A stretch of 41,523 nt of DNA, taken from Alphaproteobacteria bacterium. GTDB taxonomy: Bacteria > Pseudomonadota > Alphaproteobacteria > UBA9219. The stretch lies in NCBI GenBank assembly GCA_028866275.1, contig JAGWIK010000016.1, forward strand, positions 1 through 41,523, written 5' to 3'. A program made the position numbers and the translations under genes. This document shows, one piece after another, positions 23,072-30,718 of this stretch (the stretch's first letter is position 1; the number at the start of each line of letters is the position of its first letter). The notes below the pieces were generated by a model. It was given only the letters and a program-made list of their open reading frames with translations. It was not told the DNA's origin and made no database searches.

Positions 23072-23884
23072 TTATTGCAACGCCAAAACCATGCCGAACA
23101 CGGTGACTTCGACAATCTGCTGCAACGTGCCCAGCAGCGCGCCGTTATAGCCGCGCAGATGATTGGCGCCCAGCAGCGCGACGATCAGCCCCGAAATGCC
23201 GCCCGCGATCATGACGGTGGCGGCGTCGTCGCCCAAAGCCGAATAAGCGATAATGCCGGCGACGGCGACGGCGATGACGACGCGCAACGCCGTTGGTTGC
23301 TGGAAATGGTCGGCGACGGGGTCGCCGTCGATGGGGCGCAGCCACGCCGCCGCGACGACCATCACCGCGCGCGACCAGCTGGCCGCCACGATCATGGTCT
23401 GGAATATCAAGGTGAAATCGTTCAGGCTGGCGATCGCCCCGATTTTCAGAATGATAATCAGAATAATGCCCAGCGTGCCGTAACGCACGCTGCGTTCTTC
23501 TTTCAGCCACTCGACCTTGGCTTCGCGGTCGAGGTTTTTGCCGTAATTGTCGATCAACGTGGCGAATTCTTCTTCATGCAGCGCGCGGGTCAGAAACAAC
23601 ATGGCGACCACGGCTGCGACGGCGGAAATAATGCCGGGCATGCGCATGACGGCGACGATCCATCCCGCGCCGGCCCCGGCAAAACCGATCAGCGCGCCGA
23701 TAATGGGAAACCACACCATCGACCGGCGGATCAGGCTCGATTTGGGTTCGTCGCGGAACGACAGGTTAAAGCGCGTCAGATAATTGATCGCCACCGACAT
23801 TTCCGCCCATAAATTTTCCGGCGACGGCGGCTTGACGGTAACAACCGGCGGTTCGGAAGGGCGCGGAGGGGCGGTTTCGTTCAT
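23072..23884 (-). CDS. CobS-like membrane protein with degenerate catalytic motifs
   Basis: This 270-residue protein has a Pro-rich cytoplasmic start and about six membrane segments. Its outline follows adenosylcobinamide-GDP ribazoletransferase (CobS): NYLTRFNLSF...SMVWFPIIGALIGF, then FLTRALHEEEFATLIDNYG (103-115), a VRYGTLGIILIIILKIGAIA segment, SWSRAVMVVAAAWLRP, and a C-terminal LRGYNGALLGTLQQIVEV. True CobS has an acidic 'LH.DGLAD..DG' motif and 'G.TGD.LGA'. Here most of those acidic residues are replaced (HEEEFATLID; YNGALLGT). It is probably not an active cobalamin synthase. A promoter (23891-23919) places the transcript start at or next to the ATG, so the mRNA may be leaderless. Confidence 0.6.
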   Translation of the reverse strand: MNETAPPRPSEPPVVTVKPPSPENLWAEMSVAINYLTRFNLSFRDEPKSSLIRRSMVWFPIIGALIGFAGAGAGWIVAVMRMPGIISAVAAVVAMLFLTRALHEEEFATLIDNYGKNLDREAKVEWLKEERSVRYGTLGIILIIILKIGAIASLNDFTLIFQTMIVAASWSRAVMVVAAAWLRPIDGDPVADHFQQPTALRVVIAVAVAGIIAYSALGDDAATVMIAGGISGLIVALLGANHLRGYNGALLGTLQQIVEVTVFGMVLALQ

Positions 23885-23890
23885 GACGGG

Positions 23891-23919
23891 GTTATAGACG
23901 GCAGGGAAAAAGGGAGCAA
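23891..23919 (-). promoter_or_regulatory. Promoter of the CobS-like gene (leaderless transcript predicted)
   Basis: TTGCTC (23914-23919), a 17-base spacer and TATAAC (23891-23896) are followed by only six bases before the ATG at 23884. Transcription should begin on the A of the start codon. No ribosome-binding site is present, which fits a leaderless mRNA. Confidence 0.5.
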
Positions 23920-23970
23920 TCCCCTAAAATCTGCGGCGTAATTGCGGCAGGATTGTGTTGCAAAAATGGG

Positions 23971-24804
23971 TTATTCCCCCATTTGCAGCAATCCGCCCAT
24001 TTTCTTGGCGCTGCGAAAGGCGCGCGACAGGACAAACCCGGCCGCAACAAGATAACCCAAATTCAGGCCGAGGCTGATGACGATATAATCGATTCGCGCC
24101 GTACCCGTCGCCAATTGCTGTTTCATGCTTTCAAAGACATAAGTGCCGGGCAAGGCCCACGACACCCATTGGAAAGCCTGCGGCAAAATCGACACGGGAT
24201 AATAGGGGGCCATAAAGGGCATCAAAAGCCACGCCCCCATCCAGCCCAGCCATTCCGCCGCCAAACCGAAACGCATCAACAACGCCATAATCATAAAACC
24301 GTACCACCAGCCGTTCATGCACAACAGCGCGACATAGGCCGGCAAGGCCCACCCCAGATGCAGAATGGAAAAACCGAACATGGCGTAAACCAGAACGAAG
24401 GCCGGAATAACCGACACCAGACATCGCGCGGTGCTCAAACCGATCAGGCTGGCGGCATAATCGCGCAAACGCAAAGGGCTGGCGAACATATGGCCCAGAT
24501 TGCGCGACCATACTTCCTCCATATACATGACCATCACCGCCATCACCGTGCGCATGTTGATCTCGGCCAGCATGACGCCGCACAGATAGGCGTCGCCAAG
24601 GACGGAAACATGGCCCATATGACGCACGATCGACAGGCTGACAAAGCCGAACAAAAGCATGTTCAGCATCGGCCAATACATCATTTCGACCAGCCGCGGC
24701 CACGACCCCAGATAAAGATAAACATGGCGCAACGCCACGCCGCCGATGCGGCGCAGGACAAGACGGGCAGGGCTGATAACCGGTTCAGGCGCGGGCGATA
24801 TCAA
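23971..24804 (-). CDS. ABC-2 type exporter permease
   Basis: This 277-residue membrane protein has about six hydrophobic segments. Typical ABC-2 permease features are an N-terminal amphipathic segment (LVLRRIGGVALRHVYLYLGS), the first membrane helix with MMYWPMLNMLLFGFVSL, the cytoplasmic EEVWSRNLGHMFASPLRLRD loop ('E...GTLE.L..SP' equivalent) and the late SILPQAFQWVSWALPGTYVFE segment before the last helix. It pairs with the ATPase encoded just upstream, whose last 20 bases overlap its start. The exported substrate is unknown; such two-gene units handle polysaccharides, drugs or lipids. Confidence 0.88.
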   Translation of the reverse strand: MISPAPEPVISPARLVLRRIGGVALRHVYLYLGSWPRLVEMMYWPMLNMLLFGFVSLSIVRHMGHVSVLGDAYLCGVMLAEINMRTVMAVMVMYMEEVWSRNLGHMFASPLRLRDYAASLIGLSTARCLVSVIPAFVLVYAMFGFSILHLGWALPAYVALLCMNGWWYGFMIMALLMRFGLAAEWLGWMGAWLLMPFMAPYYPVSILPQAFQWVSWALPGTYVFESMKQQLATGTARIDYIVISLGLNLGYLVAAGFVLSRAFRSAKKMGGLLQMGE

Positions 24805-25519
24805 GAAACACCTCTTCCAGATTGGATCGATCGAAACGGGTCAAAAGTTCGCGCGGCGCGCCGCGCGCCACAATGACGCCGCGCTTCATCACGATGACAT
24901 CGTCGGCCATGCGTTCGACTTCGTACATATTGTGCGACGACATGAAAATGGTCGCGCCGGCGGCGCGGCGGTAATCCATCAAAAGCGTGCGCACCCAATC
25001 CGCCGTATCGGGGTCGAGCGACGCCGTCGGTTCATCCAGCAACAACAGGCGCGGTTTGTTCAACAAGGATTTGGCCAGCGACGCGCGCGTCCGTTGCCCC
25101 GCCGACAACGAACCGTGCCTGCGGTCGAGCAGCTCCGCGATCTGCAATTCCGCCGCCAGTTCGGCCATGCGGGCTTTCAGGTTCGCGACGCCGTACAAAT
25201 GACCGTAAACGGTCAAATTCTGCCGCACCGTCAGCCGGTTGGGCAAATCGACATAAGGGGAAGAAAAATTGACATAGGGAACGATTTTGTCGCGCGCGCG
25301 TTTCAGGTCGTGGCCGAATATCTCGATACGCCCGCGCGAAGGCTCCAAAAGCCCCAGCAACATGCCCATCGTCGTGCTTTTGCCCGCGCCGTTGCCGCCC
25401 AGAAGCGCGGTTATGCTGCCGGCGCGCACCGCCAGATCGATGCCGCCGACGGCGACGGCACCGTCGAAATCCTTGCCGAGGCCGGACGTTTGTATGCAAA
25501 AAGAAGGGGAATGGGTCAT
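24785..25519 (-). CDS. ABC-2 type exporter ATP-binding protein
   Basis: This 244-residue ATPase has Walker A GGNGAGKST, a Q-loop region with NFSSPYVDLPNRLTVRQNL, signature LSAGQRTRASLAKSLLNKP and Walker B LLLLDEPTASLDPD, with switch His in MSSHNMYEVERMAD. The signature is LSAGQ, a common variant of LSGGQ. It energises the permease encoded by the overlapping downstream gene. ATG 25519 is preferred. A GTG at 25579 would add 20 residues, but that stretch contains a near-ideal promoter (25551-25579), so it is more likely untranslated. There is no clear ribosome-binding site at 25519. Confidence 0.9.
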   Translation of the reverse strand: MTHSPSFCIQTSGLGKDFDGAVAVGGIDLAVRAGSITALLGGNGAGKSTTMGMLLGLLEPSRGRIEIFGHDLKRARDKIVPYVNFSSPYVDLPNRLTVRQNLTVYGHLYGVANLKARMAELAAELQIAELLDRRHGSLSAGQRTRASLAKSLLNKPRLLLLDEPTASLDPDTADWVRTLLMDYRRAAGATIFMSSHNMYEVERMADDVIVMKRGVIVARGAPRELLTRFDRSNLEEVFLDIARA

Positions 25520-25550
25520 AGGAACGGTCGGATAATGAAAATACCGGGGC

Positions 25551-25579
25551 TTTATAGCGGGCTTTAACCCTCCGTTCAC
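25551..25579 (-). promoter_or_regulatory. Putative promoter of the ABC-2 exporter operon
   Basis: TATAAA (25551-25556) lies 17 bases after GTGAAC (25574-25579) on the minus strand. The -10 is strong and the -35 weak. Transcription would start near 25544, about 25 bases before the ATG at 25519, which argues against the longer reading frame. Confidence 0.4.
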
Positions 25580-25631
25580 TACTTTTCCTGTAGTTTTTCA
25601 ACCTGAATATAACCGGAAATATCTTGCCCGC

Positions 25632-26870
25632 ATGAGTCCTCTGACACGTTCCGCTACGGGGTCGCGCCCCGCGCTGCCCGTCCTCGTCGCCGGTATTTTT
25701 CTGGCCGGCCTCGGCATTTATGGTTTTTGGCGCTGGGCGCCCTCGTCGCCCGCCGACGCGGCGGGGTTGCTGTTGTGCGGCGTCGTGCCGTTCGCGCTTC
25801 TGGCGGTTCTGGCGGCGCGCGCCGTTTCCGGCAGCGGCAAAGCCATGTTGTCGACCGGCTATATGAACCGCATCGACCAGCTGCAAAAACGCCTGAACGC
25901 GCAAGACGATCTGGTGCACTCGATCACCGACTACGCGCCGTCGGCCATGGCGATCTTCAACGACAAAAACGAATACTGGTTTGTGAACGCCACCGCGGCG
26001 CAGAATCTGGGGCGCGACACCGCCGTTATTCTGGGCAAAACGCCCGTCGCGCTTCTGGGCGGCGAAACGGGACGCAAAATCGAACGTCATATCGACACGG
26101 CGCGGCAAACATCCGCGCCGGTCAACTTCCTGCGTCAGGAAACGGGGCCGGACAACGCATTGCGCTATATTCAGGCCTATTACGCGCCGATGGCGGCGAT
26201 CGGCGACTTTACCGGCGGCGTCATTTCGCGCGAGGAAGACGTCACATCCATTCTCGTCGAACATGAACGCGCCAAAGGCATGCTGCGCCAGATCATCTCG
26301 ACGCTGGTCGCCGTGGTCGATCGCCGCGACCCCTATGCGTCCGGCCACTCGGCCCGCGTCGGCGGGCTGGCGCGCGCCATGGCCGCCGAATTGCAACTGT
26401 CCGAACGCGATATGGACACGGCGGAAATCGCCGGTTCCTTGATGAATTTCGGCAAGGTTCTGGTGTCGCGGTCGATCCTGACCAAAACCGGCGCGCTGAC
26501 CGACGCCGAATTGCAACGCATCCGCGACGGCATCATGACCTCGGCGGACATCCTGTCGATGATCGATTTCGGCATGCCCGTGGTGCCGACCCTGCGTCAG
26601 GTGCTCGAACGTTTCGACGGCACCGGCGTGCCGAACCGTCTGGCGGGCGAATCTATCCTGATGACGGCGCGCATCGTCGCGGTCGCCAACGCCTTTATCG
26701 CGCTGGTCAGCCCGCGCGCCTATCGCGCCGGGCTGGATCCTCTGGCGGCGGCCGACAGGCTGGCGCAGGATGCAGGCGCCTTCGACCCGCACGTGACCGC
26801 GGCGCTGCAATCCTACCTGCACAAGAATATCGGCAAATTGACATGGCTGGTCGCCGTCAAGCAGGGATAG
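25632..26870 (+). CDS. Membrane PAS protein with degenerate HD-GYP domain
   Basis: This 412-residue protein has two N-terminal membrane segments (about 14-31 and 43-62) and a short coiled coil. A PAS domain follows (about 95-210; FNDKNEYWFVNATAAQNLGR ... ALRYIQAYYAPM), then an HD-GYP-like domain (about 215-400). In the latter the first His survives (SGHSARV, His239). The HD dyad is replaced (SLMNFGK for 'LLHDIGK', residues 269-275), the HHE region reads VLERFDGTGVP instead of 'HHER.DGSGYP', and GYP is GVP. An active c-di-GMP phosphodiesterase needs these metal ligands, so a binding or signalling role is more likely. Divergent from the ABC-2 operon; TATAAC at 25608-25613 may be its -10. Confidence 0.8.
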   Translation: MSPLTRSATGSRPALPVLVAGIFLAGLGIYGFWRWAPSSPADAAGLLLCGVVPFALLAVLAARAVSGSGKAMLSTGYMNRIDQLQKRLNAQDDLVHSITDYAPSAMAIFNDKNEYWFVNATAAQNLGRDTAVILGKTPVALLGGETGRKIERHIDTARQTSAPVNFLRQETGPDNALRYIQAYYAPMAAIGDFTGGVISREEDVTSILVEHERAKGMLRQIISTLVAVVDRRDPYASGHSARVGGLARAMAAELQLSERDMDTAEIAGSLMNFGKVLVSRSILTKTGALTDAELQRIRDGIMTSADILSMIDFGMPVVPTLRQVLERFDGTGVPNRLAGESILMTARIVAVANAFIALVSPRAYRAGLDPLAAADRLAQDAGAFDPHVTAALQSYLHKNIGKLTWLVAVKQG

Positions 26871-26878
26871 GGCAGGCC

Positions 26879-28957
26879 CTACACCGCCCGCACTTTGACA
26901 TAACTGCCCGGCGCATCTTCAAGGCCTGAAATCACCGCGCGCGCGGGAACGGTCTCGCCGGCATATTGATCGAGCCACCGCGCCCATGCCGGCCACCACG
27001 ATCCCTTGTGATGCGCCGCCGCCGCCAGCCAGGCCTCGGCATTTTCAGGGCATGCCGTATGCGTCCAGTAATCGTATTTTCCGGCGTCGGGCGGGTTGAC
27101 GACGCCGGCGATATGCCCCGACCCCGACAGCACGAATGTCACCGGCCCTTTATAAATCTGCGTCGCGGCATAAACCGATGTCCATGGCGCGATATGGTCT
27201 TCGCGCGTCGCCAACAGGAAACTCGGCGTTTCGATGATGCCGAGATCAAGCGGCGTATCGAGCATGCGCAACGCGTCGGGCACGACCAGCTTGTTTTCCA
27301 TATACATCTTGCGCAGATAATAACTGTGCATCGCGGCGGGCAAATTGGTCGAATCCGTGTTCCAGTATAAAATGTCGAACGGAAACGGTTCGCGGCCCAG
27401 CATGTAATTATTGATCACGAACGGCCAGATCAGATCGTTGGCGCGCAGCAAATTGAACGTCATCATCAAACTGCCGGCATCCAGAAAACCCTGCCGCGCC
27501 ATGCGGTCTTCCAGCAGGGCGATCTGTTCCTCGTCGATGAAGACGCCCAAATCGCCGGGCTGGGCGAAATCCACCATCGTGGTCAGGTAGGTCGAACTGA
27601 TAATTTTCGGCAGATCGGCGGGATAGCTGTCCTGCGCCGCCAGCCACGCCTGCAAACACGCGGTCAGCGTGCCGCCGATGCAATAGCCCGTGACATTGAC
27701 ATCCGGCTCGCCGGTGATGCGCTTGACCTCGCGCAACGCCGCCAACGCGCCCTTGTCGAGATAATCCTCGAACTGCGTCAGGGCGTGGCGTTTGACAGGA
27801 TTAACCCACGACACGCAAAACACCGTGTGTCCCTGCGCCACCAGCCAGCGGATCAGCGAATTTTTCTCGCGCAGGTCGAGGATATAATATTTGTTGATCC
27901 ACGGCGGCAAAATCAGCAACGGCACGCGCCGGGCATCGGGCGTCGACGGTGCATATTGAATCAATTGCATCAAATCGTTTTGATACACCACCTTGCCGGG
28001 GGTCGACGCGATGTTGCGGCCGATCTCGAACGCGCTGTAATCGCTCATCTTGATGCGCAGCGTGCCGTTGCCGCGTTCAATGTCGTGCAACAGATTTTCC
28101 AGCCCCTTGACCAGATTCTCGCCGCCGCTTTCCTGTATCGCGCGCAACACTTCGGGATTGGTCAGCCAGAAATTGCTGGGCGCCGTGGCGTCGACGAACA
28201 GGCGCGTATAGAAATCGATCTTCTTGGCCATCTTGTCGTTGATATGGCGGCTTTCATGCTGCACCAGCCGCCGCGCCTCGTCCGCCGTCGACAGATATGA
28301 CTGCCTCAGGAAATCGAACATCCAGTTGGTCTGCCAATCCTTGGCCTTGAACCGCTTGTCGGTTTTTTCCGCGGCGGCGGTCGCCGGAATGGACGCGCCC
28401 TGGGCGCGCAGCAACGTCGACCGCGTGATATCGATCATATGCTGCCACATCGCCAATTGCGCCTCGGTATAGGCTTCGGGGTCGCTCAGCAGCCGGTTCG
28501 ACAATTCGGTGAACGAATCCATCATCGGCCCCGGCATGAACGGCATGGTCTCGATAGGCTTGTCGCGCATGCGGTCGAAAAAGCCGCGCAGCAAATCCTG
28601 ACTGCGTTCGGCGACATGCACCATGATCTGGCTCCACGCGATAGGGTCGAAATTCAACGCGGGTTCCGGCGCAGATTCCGGTGCAGATTCCGATGCAGGT
28701 TCTGGCGCAAATTTTGGCGCAGATTTCGGGGCGGACTCCGCCGACGGTTCCGGCGGCGGCGCAACGGGTTTTTCCACTTTTATTTCCGGCTTCGGTTCGG
28801 GGGGCGTCGCGGCAGAGACAGGGGGTGGCGCGGGTGTTTCGGCCTGCACCGCCGCCAGCCGTTGCTCCATCGCATGGCGCAACGCCGCGACGGCGTCGAG
28901 CGATGAAGCCAGTTTTTTCCCCTGTTGGGCGTTGGGCGGTTCGTCTGCTATGGTCAT
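26879..28957 (-). CDS. phaC: Class I polyhydroxyalkanoate synthase PhaC
   Basis: This 692-residue protein polymerises 3-hydroxyacyl-CoA into PHB granules. The lipase-like box GYCIGGT holds the catalytic Cys (about 426). Asp lies in LLATREDHIAPW and His in SGSGHIAGVVNPP. Other class I landmarks are VYQNDLMQLIQY, LLILPPWINKYYILDL, LREKNSLIRWLVAQGH and PFDILYWNTDSTNLP. It is about 100 residues longer than the usual 590 because of an N-terminal Ala/Pro/Glu-rich tract (about 40-105, with repeated SAPE units) that is probably disordered. ATG 28957 is chosen; a GTG at 28969 is possible, and neither has a ribosome-binding site. The divergent lipoprotein gene starts only 34 bases away. Confidence 0.95.
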   Translation of the reverse strand: MTIADEPPNAQQGKKLASSLDAVAALRHAMEQRLAAVQAETPAPPPVSAATPPEPKPEIKVEKPVAPPPEPSAESAPKSAPKFAPEPASESAPESAPEPALNFDPIAWSQIMVHVAERSQDLLRGFFDRMRDKPIETMPFMPGPMMDSFTELSNRLLSDPEAYTEAQLAMWQHMIDITRSTLLRAQGASIPATAAAEKTDKRFKAKDWQTNWMFDFLRQSYLSTADEARRLVQHESRHINDKMAKKIDFYTRLFVDATAPSNFWLTNPEVLRAIQESGGENLVKGLENLLHDIERGNGTLRIKMSDYSAFEIGRNIASTPGKVVYQNDLMQLIQYAPSTPDARRVPLLILPPWINKYYILDLREKNSLIRWLVAQGHTVFCVSWVNPVKRHALTQFEDYLDKGALAALREVKRITGEPDVNVTGYCIGGTLTACLQAWLAAQDSYPADLPKIISSTYLTTMVDFAQPGDLGVFIDEEQIALLEDRMARQGFLDAGSLMMTFNLLRANDLIWPFVINNYMLGREPFPFDILYWNTDSTNLPAAMHSYYLRKMYMENKLVVPDALRMLDTPLDLGIIETPSFLLATREDHIAPWTSVYAATQIYKGPVTFVLSGSGHIAGVVNPPDAGKYDYWTHTACPENAEAWLAAAAHHKGSWWPAWARWLDQYAGETVPARAVISGLEDAPGSYVKVRAV

Positions 28958-28991
28958 GGCGGAACACAAAGATTCGGTGAGGCGAATTTAC

Positions 28992-29345
28992 ATGAAATTT
29001 TTTCCGTCCGCATCATCTATCGCGCTGCTGGCCCTGTGCGGGCTGACGGGCTGCGCCGCGCTGGGCATTCCGGATATTTTCGCTCCCGATCAGGTTCCGC
29101 AATCGGCGCGCGACGAACCGCAAATCGTCGTGGCCAAACCCGTCGCGCCCGACACGCCGTGGCCGCGTCTGGGCGATGTGCCGTCCAAACCCAAGGATTT
29201 TTCGACCAAACCTGTTTACGATAACGAAATGAATCAACTGACCGCCGACCGCGCGCAGGCCGAGGCCGCGAAAAAAGCCGCGGCGCAGCAACCGGTTTTC
29301 TCGCCCATCGACGGCGTCACGCCACCTCAACTGCCACAGGAATAA
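28992..29345 (+). CDS. Small lipoprotein, unknown function
   Basis: This 117-residue protein has a clear lipoprotein signal (MKFFPSASSIALLALCGLTG then C21, lipobox LTGC). The mature chain of about 97 residues is Pro/Ala-rich with PDTPWPRLGDVPSKPKDFST and a short charged helix (NEMNQLTADRAQAEAAKKAA). I do not recognise a named family. It ends two bases before the homoserine dehydrogenase start, so the two are probably co-transcribed. The start is ATG 28992 with a GTGAGGCG ribosome-binding-like sequence. It is divergent from phaC with a 34-base gap, so its promoter must overlap the phaC 5' end. Confidence 0.8.
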   Translation: MKFFPSASSIALLALCGLTGCAALGIPDIFAPDQVPQSARDEPQIVVAKPVAPDTPWPRLGDVPSKPKDFSTKPVYDNEMNQLTADRAQAEAAKKAAAQQPVFSPIDGVTPPQLPQE

Positions 29346-29347
29346 AT

Positions 29348-30364
29348 ATGCGTATCGCCGTCGCCGGATTGGGACATGTCGGCGCCGCCGCCGTGCGGTT
29401 GCTGCAGGAAAACCGCGACATATTGGCGGCGCGCGCGGGATGCGATCTCGATATCGTGGCCGTCGCCGCGCGCGACAAAGCCAAACCGCGCGCCTGCGAC
29501 CTGTCGGGCATCGAATGGATAAATGCCATGTCCGACATGGCGTTACGCGATGATGTTGATCTGGTGGTCGAAGCGGTGGGCGGCGCGTCGGGCGCGGCCT
29601 ATGATCTGGTCGCCGCGGCGTTGCGGCGCGGCAAACATGTCGTAACCGCCAACAAGGCGTTGATCGCGGCGCGCGGCGTCGAACTCGCAACGCTAGCGGA
29701 ACGATCGGGCGCGCAATTGTCGTTCGAAGCGGCGGTATGCGGCGCGGTGCCGGTTCTGAAAATGCTGCGCGAAGGGCTGGCGGCCAACCGCATCACCGCC
29801 GTGCGCGGCATCCTCAACGGCACATGCAATTACATTCTGACGCGCATGGAAAATGAAGGCGCTGATTTCGCGGACGCGTTGGCCGACGCGCAACGTCTGG
29901 GCTATGCCGAATCCGACCCGTCGGACGATATTGACGGAATCGATACCGCCAACAAACTGGCCATTCTGACGGCGGTCGCGTTCGGCCGCGCGCCTGATCT
30001 GGGGTCGATATTCGTCGAAGGCATCCGCGCCGTGACGTTACAGGATTTACGCGACGCCGCGGCCAAAGGCGGGCGCATCAAATTGCTGGGCATCGCCGAA
30101 TGTGTGACGCGTGACGACGGAACGCAGAATGTCATCCAGCGCGTGCAGCCCGTGTTCGTGCCGATATCCGAACCCATCGCGGCGGTGGATGGCGTGTTCA
30201 ACGCGGTCGAAATAACCGGCGATTTTTCCGGCCAGACGCTGATCCAGGGGCGCGGCGCGGGCGAACCGACAGCCAGCGCGCTCGTCGCCGACATCGTCGA
30301 CATCGCGCGCGGCAACCGTTCCTATGCCTTCGGCGTTCCGGCGCAAAGCCTGGACGAAACATAA
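29348..30364 (+). CDS. hom: Homoserine dehydrogenase, short form without ACT domain
   Basis: This 338-residue enzyme reduces aspartate semialdehyde to homoserine. The nucleotide-binding start MRIAVAGLGHVGAAAVRLL is followed by VDLVVEAVGG, GKHVVTANKALIA, FEAAVCGAVPVLKMLREGL and RGILNGTCNYILTRM. The homoserine-binding motif GYAESDPSDDIDGIDTANKL and the late GRGAGEPTASALVADIVDIA complete the catalytic part. Full-length bacterial Hom proteins are about 430 residues and end with an ACT domain that senses threonine. Here the protein stops right after the catalytic region, so that regulatory domain is missing. No frameshifted ACT-like sequence was recognised downstream. Confidence 0.93.
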   Translation: MRIAVAGLGHVGAAAVRLLQENRDILAARAGCDLDIVAVAARDKAKPRACDLSGIEWINAMSDMALRDDVDLVVEAVGGASGAAYDLVAAALRRGKHVVTANKALIAARGVELATLAERSGAQLSFEAAVCGAVPVLKMLREGLAANRITAVRGILNGTCNYILTRMENEGADFADALADAQRLGYAESDPSDDIDGIDTANKLAILTAVAFGRAPDLGSIFVEGIRAVTLQDLRDAAAKGGRIKLLGIAECVTRDDGTQNVIQRVQPVFVPISEPIAAVDGVFNAVEITGDFSGQTLIQGRGAGEPTASALVADIVDIARGNRSYAFGVPAQSLDET

Positions 30365-30718
30365 CCGTCCCCCATATCCCCCTCGTTCGGGCGCGGCGCG
30401 TGGCATAAAAATGTCTTGCATTTATCCCATAATTAATGTATGAAATATCCCACATTGTTTCCTGCGCCTTAAGCGAGGGAAACCTCAGGCAGGGGAAACA
30501 ATGGCGCAGAGCAAGGCGATCCCCGTCATCCCGGGAAACTGGCGGGACAAGGTCGCCTCTTATCGGCGCAAACCGCTGCGGTTGCCCTGTGACAGCAGGT
30601 TACCGGGGGCGTGCACGCTTCTTTTTTTGTTATTGTTGACGAGGACGGACGGAAGGACAGAAAACAGAAAAAAACAAAAATCCACCGCACCCGTTTTCGA
30701 TCGAACCTGTTGTGCGGC
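30365..30718. other. Spacer with a putative promoter and a weak small ORF
   Basis: The 354 bases lie between convergent hom and sdhB. TTGCAT (30416-30421), 17 bases, TATGAA (30439-30444) could be a plus-strand promoter. A start at ATG 30501 with AGGGGA six bases upstream reads MAQSKAIPVIPGNWRDKVAS and continues as an Arg/Lys-rich chain that overlaps the sdhB end in antisense for over 200 bases. The first 35 codons look plausible, the rest like shadow sequence. Small hairpins (GCAAACCGC-TGCGGTTGC) and a GCGTGCACGC palindrome followed by TTCTTTTTTTG (about 30610-30630) could end hom transcripts. Nature undecided: small RNA, small gene or spacer. Confidence 0.35.

Noticed and set aside
23072-23884. 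Plain annotation as cobalamin synthase cobS
   Set aside because: The acidic catalytic motifs are replaced and no cobalamin genes are near, so only 'CobS-like' is supported.
25032-26822. 596-codon open frame antisense to the HD-GYP gene and the ABC-2 ATPase
   Set aside because: It spans two real genes and the promoter region between them, with Arg/His-rich composition and no recognisable motif.
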